Of a stretch of DNA of 64,000 nucleotides, positions 60,286 through 64,000 are shown piece after piece. The position numbers and the translations under genes are program-made. The notes under the pieces are model-generated. The model made no database searches. It was given only the letters and a program-made list of their open reading frames with translations, and was not told the origin of the DNA. Every line of letters begins with the position of its first letter. Position 1 is the stretch's first letter. Origin of the DNA: Ligilactobacillus ruminis DSM 20403 = NBRC 102161 (GTDB lineage Bacteria; Bacillota; Bacilli; Lactobacillales; Lactobacillaceae); NCBI RefSeq assembly GCF_900113455.1, contig NZ_FOPI01000004.1:55357-119356 (forward strand), read 5' to 3'.

Positions 60286-61731
60286 TTATTTCAATTCGTC
60301 TTCTGCTTTTTCAAGCACAGGATCGTTTTGATTTATTTTTTGAGAAATCTGCGTTTCAAGAGTCGTCAAAGTCTTCGTATCAGCCTTGCCGTTAACGGTC
60401 AACTTATTTTCTTTTTGATAGGCCTCGACTGCTTTTTGAGTTTTCTCTGAGAAATAGCCGTTTTCTTTACCGGCATCATATCCTAGGAAATTCAGCATCT
60501 TTTGCAACGACTCAACCGAACTGCCGCTGTCGTCCAATTTCAGCTCTTTATTGACGTTAGGCGCTAGAACATAAGCTATGCTTGGATAGTCTGCCTTAAT
60601 ATCCGGTTGCAGTCCCTTGTGATGAATCCAAGTTCCGTTCGGAGTCAGCCATTTTGCAATCGTCAGCTTAAGTTCCGTTTTGTCCTTAAATGGCAACGTA
60701 TTTTGAACCGTGCCTTTCCCGTACGATTTCGTCCCGATGAGTTTGACGCCCGCTGACTGACGCAAGGCTGAAGAGAAGATTTCAGCAGCGCTTGCCGAAC
60801 CACCGTTGATTAAAACGACCGTCTTTTCGTGAACCTTAAAGCCGTTGTCAAACTGCTTGCCGGCACGATAAATCGTCGGCTTGCCTGACCGTGATGCTAC
60901 CTGCAAAATAACTTTGCCGTCTTTAACGAACATTGACGACATTTTCAATGCCTGATCCATTAAGCCGCCTGGATTGTTGCGCATGTCGATGACAAAAGAC
61001 TTTGCCCCTTGCTTTCGAAGCGAGACGATTGATTGTTTCATTTCCCTTGCCGTGTTTTGCGAGAAAGTCGTCACTGCAATCACGCCGATTGACTTGTTTT
61101 TAGAATCCAACGTTTCCGTGACGGTTTTGACTGGGATTTTTGCCCTGACCAAAGTCTTATCGAAAGTCTGCCCGTTTCGTTTGATCGTAATCGTGACCTT
61201 GGTTCCAATCTTGCCGCGCATGATTTGGACGGCCTTGTTTAGCGTCATGTCGGATGTTTGGTGTCCGTTGATTTTAACGATCAGATCATTGGCCTTGATT
61301 CCGGCCTTTGAAGCCGGAGTACCTGCAATCGGTGCAATGACTTTGATCGCATTGCTGCTTTTTTCGACCTGAGTCCCGATGCCTCCGAAACTTCCCGACA
61401 TCGTATCGTTTAAATTGGAGCTTTCTGTTTCGGACATGTATTCTGAAAAAGGATCGCCCAATGCGCTGATCATGCCGTTAATTGCTCCGTCCGTCAGCTT
61501 CTTTTGCGAAATCTGCTTATAATAATTATAATAAAGCGTACTGTAGACCGAACTGATTTTGCCTAACGACTGGTTGGCGGTTTCAAGTTCTTTGACCTGT
61601 TTGTTCATAAAATAATAAACGGAACCGCCTCCCACGAGAAGAGAGACAACGATTGATACAAAAATTCCAATAAAGCCTAACCGTTTTTTGAAAAGCTTTT
61701 CTTTAAAAGAACTGCTTGCTTTTTTTGTCAC
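60286..61731 (-). CDS. ctpA: S41 C-terminal processing peptidase (CtpA-like)
   Basis: Extracytoplasmic serine protease. About 481 residues: basic cytoplasmic start, one membrane anchor (about 18-40), PDZ domain (VEKSSNAIKVIAPIAGTPAS, IVKINGHQTSDM), S41 domain with nucleophile Ser in LINGGSASAAEIFSS and Lys in GTKSYGKGTVQNTL, then a peptidoglycan-binding domain (LQKMLNFLGYDAGKENGYFS). GTG at 61731 has GGAAGG about eight bases upstream; 17 preceding codons reach into yozE and are unlikely. Confidence 0.93.
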   Translation of the reverse strand: MTKKASSSFKEKLFKKRLGFIGIFVSIVVSLLVGGGSVYYFMNKQVKELETANQSLGKISSVYSTLYYNYYKQISQKKLTDGAINGMISALGDPFSEYMSETESSNLNDTMSGSFGGIGTQVEKSSNAIKVIAPIAGTPASKAGIKANDLIVKINGHQTSDMTLNKAVQIMRGKIGTKVTITIKRNGQTFDKTLVRAKIPVKTVTETLDSKNKSIGVIAVTTFSQNTAREMKQSIVSLRKQGAKSFVIDMRNNPGGLMDQALKMSSMFVKDGKVILQVASRSGKPTIYRAGKQFDNGFKVHEKTVVLINGGSASAAEIFSSALRQSAGVKLIGTKSYGKGTVQNTLPFKDKTELKLTIAKWLTPNGTWIHHKGLQPDIKADYPSIAYVLAPNVNKELKLDDSGSSVESLQKMLNFLGYDAGKENGYFSEKTQKAVEAYQKENKLTVNGKADTKTLTTLETQISQKINQNDPVLEKAEDELK

Positions 61732-61751
61732 TATTTTTTCCTTCCATCTGC

Positions 61752-61967
61752 TTATGCGTTTTTGTCCAAATACAGCTGCCACGCATCATCAAAAACCGTC
61801 ATTGAAGACACGTAGCCTGCTTCAAGTTCCAAGTAGTCAGAGATTTCATCATGGTCGATGGATTGCTTCGGGAAAGCCAAATCATAAAATGCCGCATTCG
61901 CAAAAGTTGCCATCTCAGTGTTTTCGTCCGGATTGCGCAGCGTCATTAAAAATGCATAAAAAGTCAT
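61752..61967 (-). CDS. YozE family protein (UPF0346)
   Basis: 71 residues from the ATG at 61967. Sterile-alpha-motif-like small protein of Firmicutes, function unknown. The start MTFYAFLMTLRNP and the segments FANAAFYDLAFP and DYLELEAGYVSSMTVFDDAW match the family as I know it from Bacillus. The first two ATGs (61985, 61982) give a six-residue longer product; AAAGG lies only 4 bases before 61967, so the start is not settled. 20 bp before ctpA. Confidence 0.85.
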   Translation of the reverse strand: MTFYAFLMTLRNPDENTEMATFANAAFYDLAFPKQSIDHDEISDYLELEAGYVSSMTVFDDAWQLYLDKNA

Positions 61968-61990
61968 CGTACCTTTAACCATCATGCCAC

Positions 61991-62623
61991 CTACTTGTCA
62001 AGCGGAATCGACACGTTGAATCTGATATCGTCGGTTTGAAGATTCAAACTTTGTCCGCGAACTTTGATGCCTTGCTTTTTCGTCAATTGATTCAAGTCAA
62101 GCATGATTTTTGATCTTTTTGAATCAATTTTGGCCCAACGTCCAAGATCGTAGTTGTTTTTGACGTATCCCAAAACAAAGCTTGGCGGTGCGTTCAAAGA
62201 ACCGATTGCAACCGATTTGGCATTCAAAACGATGTTTCCGTCAGAGTCAAGCACAGGTTTCGTATAAAGCGTAAAAGAAACATTGGCTCCCAAAATTTTG
62301 GTCGTTCCCATTAAAATCGCGGACTTGTCGAGTAAAAAACGATACCTGATCGAATCTTTGGTTTGATTTTGTTTCAAATAATAATTGATTGCCGCTTCAA
62401 GCTGGTCCTTGTTCATGCTGACCGACAAATCAGCATACTTGTCGGCCGAGGCTTCCGTTTTTTCAACGATTTTGTTCTGATCAACGCTTGGAGTCGTAAC
62501 TTTGACAAAGATAAACATAAAAAATGCAATTACCAATCCCAGCAAAATGGCAAACGCCCATTTCCACGGATTGGCAGGCTTCGTCAGCTTAACGGTTTTT
62601 CTTTTGTGTTCCGTCAAAATCAT
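61991..62623 (-). CDS. YpmS family membrane-anchored protein (DUF2140)
   Basis: 210 residues: basic N-terminus, one membrane segment (about 23-43), then an extracellular domain predicted mainly beta, with VSMNKDQLEAAINYYLKQ and NAPPSFVLGYVKNNYDL, as in YpmS. Function unknown. Its start overlaps the end of the SGNH lipase-like gene by 4 bp, the conserved ypmR-ypmS pair. Confidence 0.85.
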   Translation of the reverse strand: MILTEHKRKTVKLTKPANPWKWAFAILLGLVIAFFMFIFVKVTTPSVDQNKIVEKTEASADKYADLSVSMNKDQLEAAINYYLKQNQTKDSIRYRFLLDKSAILMGTTKILGANVSFTLYTKPVLDSDGNIVLNAKSVAIGSLNAPPSFVLGYVKNNYDLGRWAKIDSKRSKIMLDLNQLTKKQGIKVRGQSLNLQTDDIRFNVSIPLDK

Positions 62624-63564
62624 TCATTTCCTTTCTTAAGCCACAGATCTTCATGTTTTTCCATCACTTCGTAAAGCCTCGATGTCATATATCTGTAGCC
62701 TTTTTTATTGGGATGAAAATGGTCAGCATCAGACAGATAGTCATTCTTTTCTGATTTGTCGTTCAATGCGGTTTCAAGTTTTTGATTTGAAAGTTCAGCC
62801 AGATCAGAATTTGCCTCCTGTTTCAGTTTCTTCTTTGAATGACCATAATATTGGCCTTCGGACAACTGATCGCAAACATCGACGAACTCCATTTTATCAT
62901 CCTTTTCAGCATGAGATTCAGCAATTTTATTCCATTCTTTAGTATATTCCTGCATTGGGGTCAAGTTTGGAAAATATACGTAAAACGGATTGTACACGCT
63001 GATTAAAAAAATCGGTGCCTTGCTGTTGTATTTTCTGACTGCCGTAAACAAGGATGAAAGTTTTGCATCATACTTCTCTTCTTCTTTTGGCATCACCTTG
63101 TCAAGCTTGTTTGCAGCAAGTGCCATAAAGTTGTTTTGCATGACCTGCATCAGATCGTTTCCGCCGACCGTCATCGTAATCACGTCTGCATCTTCCAAGG
63201 CGTCTTGAAGCTTCTTGCTGGTTTCGACACGCTTTTCAATCTGATCGCTTCTGTCGCCCGTTTTGCCAAAGTTATTGGTCGTGACCGAAACGTTGTGCTC
63301 CTTGTTCAGCTTTTGCTTGATCATGTGGACGTACCCGCCCTTATTTTCAGGATCGCCAACCCCATGAGTCAAGGAATCGCCCAATCCCACCAACGAAATG
63401 TCTTGTTTCGGAACTTTTCTGGAACTTGCTGCCTTGGCGGTATCCGATTTTTCCAAATCCACTTCGTTTTGAGTTGAAACCGTGCATTTCAATAACGAAA
63501 AAGCACCGACGGAAACCAACAAAACCACGCCCAAAAAGATTAATAAACTCTTTGCTTTCTTCAC
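62620..63564 (-). CDS. SGNH/GDSL hydrolase, YpmR-type
   Basis: 314 residues. N-terminal membrane anchor or signal (5-26). SGNH blocks: LVGLGDSLTHGVGD (Ser64), NNFGKTGDR (Gly100), TVGGNDLMQ (Asn136) and DADHFHPNKKGY (Asp281, His284). Likely an exported esterase/lipase acting on envelope molecules. GTG start with GGGGTGA eight bases upstream. First gene of ypmR-ypmS-yozE-ctpA. Confidence 0.9.
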   Translation of the reverse strand: MKKAKSLLIFLGVVLLVSVGAFSLLKCTVSTQNEVDLEKSDTAKAASSRKVPKQDISLVGLGDSLTHGVGDPENKGGYVHMIKQKLNKEHNVSVTTNNFGKTGDRSDQIEKRVETSKKLQDALEDADVITMTVGGNDLMQVMQNNFMALAANKLDKVMPKEEEKYDAKLSSLFTAVRKYNSKAPIFLISVYNPFYVYFPNLTPMQEYTKEWNKIAESHAEKDDKMEFVDVCDQLSEGQYYGHSKKKLKQEANSDLAELSNQKLETALNDKSEKNDYLSDADHFHPNKKGYRYMTSRLYEVMEKHEDLWLKKGNE

Positions 63565-63683
63565 TTAATAAGTCACCCCGTCTAAATTACATATAAGAAT
63601 ATTGTATAACATCTTGCCGCTGAAAATCAAAAACGATGCCAGTTTTTGTTGTTAAATTCTTCAATTGTATGTTAAAGTCTTTT

Positions 63684-64000
63684 TGAGGGGTTATGCCCGT
63701 ATAATGGTGTAAATTGATAAAAAAAGAGAGCCAAGTGCTCGTCTCCCAGGTATAATTAAATCACCTAACAAAATAATACTAGGAGGACAAACAAATGGCT
63801 CAATTAAATATTACCTTAAATCAAGAGGAAATTCTACAACTTCTTTCAAAGGATCACGATCAGGCATTTCGCGAACTGCTGCGTAAAAGTCTCAATAGTA
63901 TTCTGATGGCGGAATCCACTGCTCAACTCAAGGCTGAGCCTTACGAACGGTCAGAAGAACGCACGGACAGCCGCAACGGCACTCGAGAACGCGAGCTCAA
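63684..64000 (+). mobile_element. IS256-family insertion sequence, left end (runs off the window)
   Basis: The sequence from about 63686, with cccgtataatggtgtaaatt, resembles the terminal inverted repeats of IS256 relatives (CCGTATAATTGTGTAAA as I know them), followed by a leader and the transposase gene. The exact left end is an estimate, because the right end is outside the window. Confidence 0.75.
63795..64000 (+). CDS. IS256-family transposase, N-terminal part
   Basis: First 68 codons of a mutator-type transposase, cut by the window end. Starts MAQLNITLNQEEILQLLSKD and continues FRELLRKSLNSILMAESTAQ, AEPYERSEERTDSRNGTRER, the conserved N-terminal block of the IS256 family. AGGAGGACAA precedes the ATG. 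The DDE residues lie beyond the window. Confidence 0.9.
   Translation, partial: MAQLNITLNQEEILQLLSKDHDQAFRELLRKSLNSILMAESTAQLKAEPYERSEERTDSRNGTREREL

Overview
The window is an ordinary-looking stretch of low-to-mid GC Gram-positive chromosome. Gene content and order point to a lactic acid bacterium of the Lactobacillaceae: recU next to a class A penicillin-binding protein gene, ypsA-gpsB-rnpB(type B)-ypsC, a PyrR-attenuated pyrR-B-C-carA-carB-D-F-E operon without pyrK, ebsA, many TTG/GTG starts with strong AGGAGG-type ribosome sites, and an IS256-type insertion sequence. A Ligilactobacillus ruminis-like species is my best guess; this rests on the flavour of the gene set and is not proven.

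Layout. 1-10.8 kb: the 3' end of asnS, dnaD-nth, the divergent recU-pbp1A pair, ypsA, gpsB, RNase P RNA, a 23S rRNA methyltransferase gene convergent with an RNase HI-like gene, ebsA and fhs. 10.8-22.3 kb: an interspersed repeat (copy A), lspA-rluD, then the complete pyrimidine biosynthesis operon with two PyrR-binding attenuators. 22.4-32.4 kb: an LCP cell-wall ligase, a LysR regulator, Mn-dependent pyrophosphatase, a DeoR regulator, an aminotransferase, two unassigned envelope genes leading into murI, a GNAT protein and two HAD phosphatases. 32.4-39.9 kb is the least orderly part: coding remnants, repeat copy B, small orphan genes, a LysM/Apf-like protein without a visible signal peptide, a signal peptidase, a TIM-barrel protein, degV and a broken small exported-peptide gene. 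39.9-54.8 kb: rqcH, parE-parC, plsY, repeat copy C, galM, hslV-hslU, xerC, an inserted niaP-nadC pair, and trmFO. 54.8-64 kb: topA, dprA, rnhB, rbgA, a second signal peptidase, a CtpA-type protease, yozE, ypmS, ypmR and the left end of an IS256-family element running off the window.

How the genes work together. The main themes are pyrimidine synthesis (whole operon, self-regulated by PyrR), envelope growth (PBP1A, GpsB, LCP ligase, MurI, PlsY, two signal peptidases, LspA, CtpA), DNA topology and repair (ParE/ParC, TopA, RecU, Nth, XerC, DprA, RNases H), and RNA and ribosome maintenance (RNase P, RlmL-type, RluD, TrmFO, RbgA, RqcH).

Most unusual. A roughly 400-bp interspersed repeat family is present three times (about 10.81-11.07, 33.26-33.52 and 46.94-47.35 kb). 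It is bounded by hairpins and carries a matching coding-like frame in all three copies. The niaP-nadC pair splits the usual topA-trmFO-xerC-hslVU block and has large palindromes upstream. A LysM/Apf-like protein lacks an export signal. A small secreted-peptide gene has been broken. I saw no CRISPR array, tRNA, prophage or toxin/defence island, and I do not claim a wholly new system.
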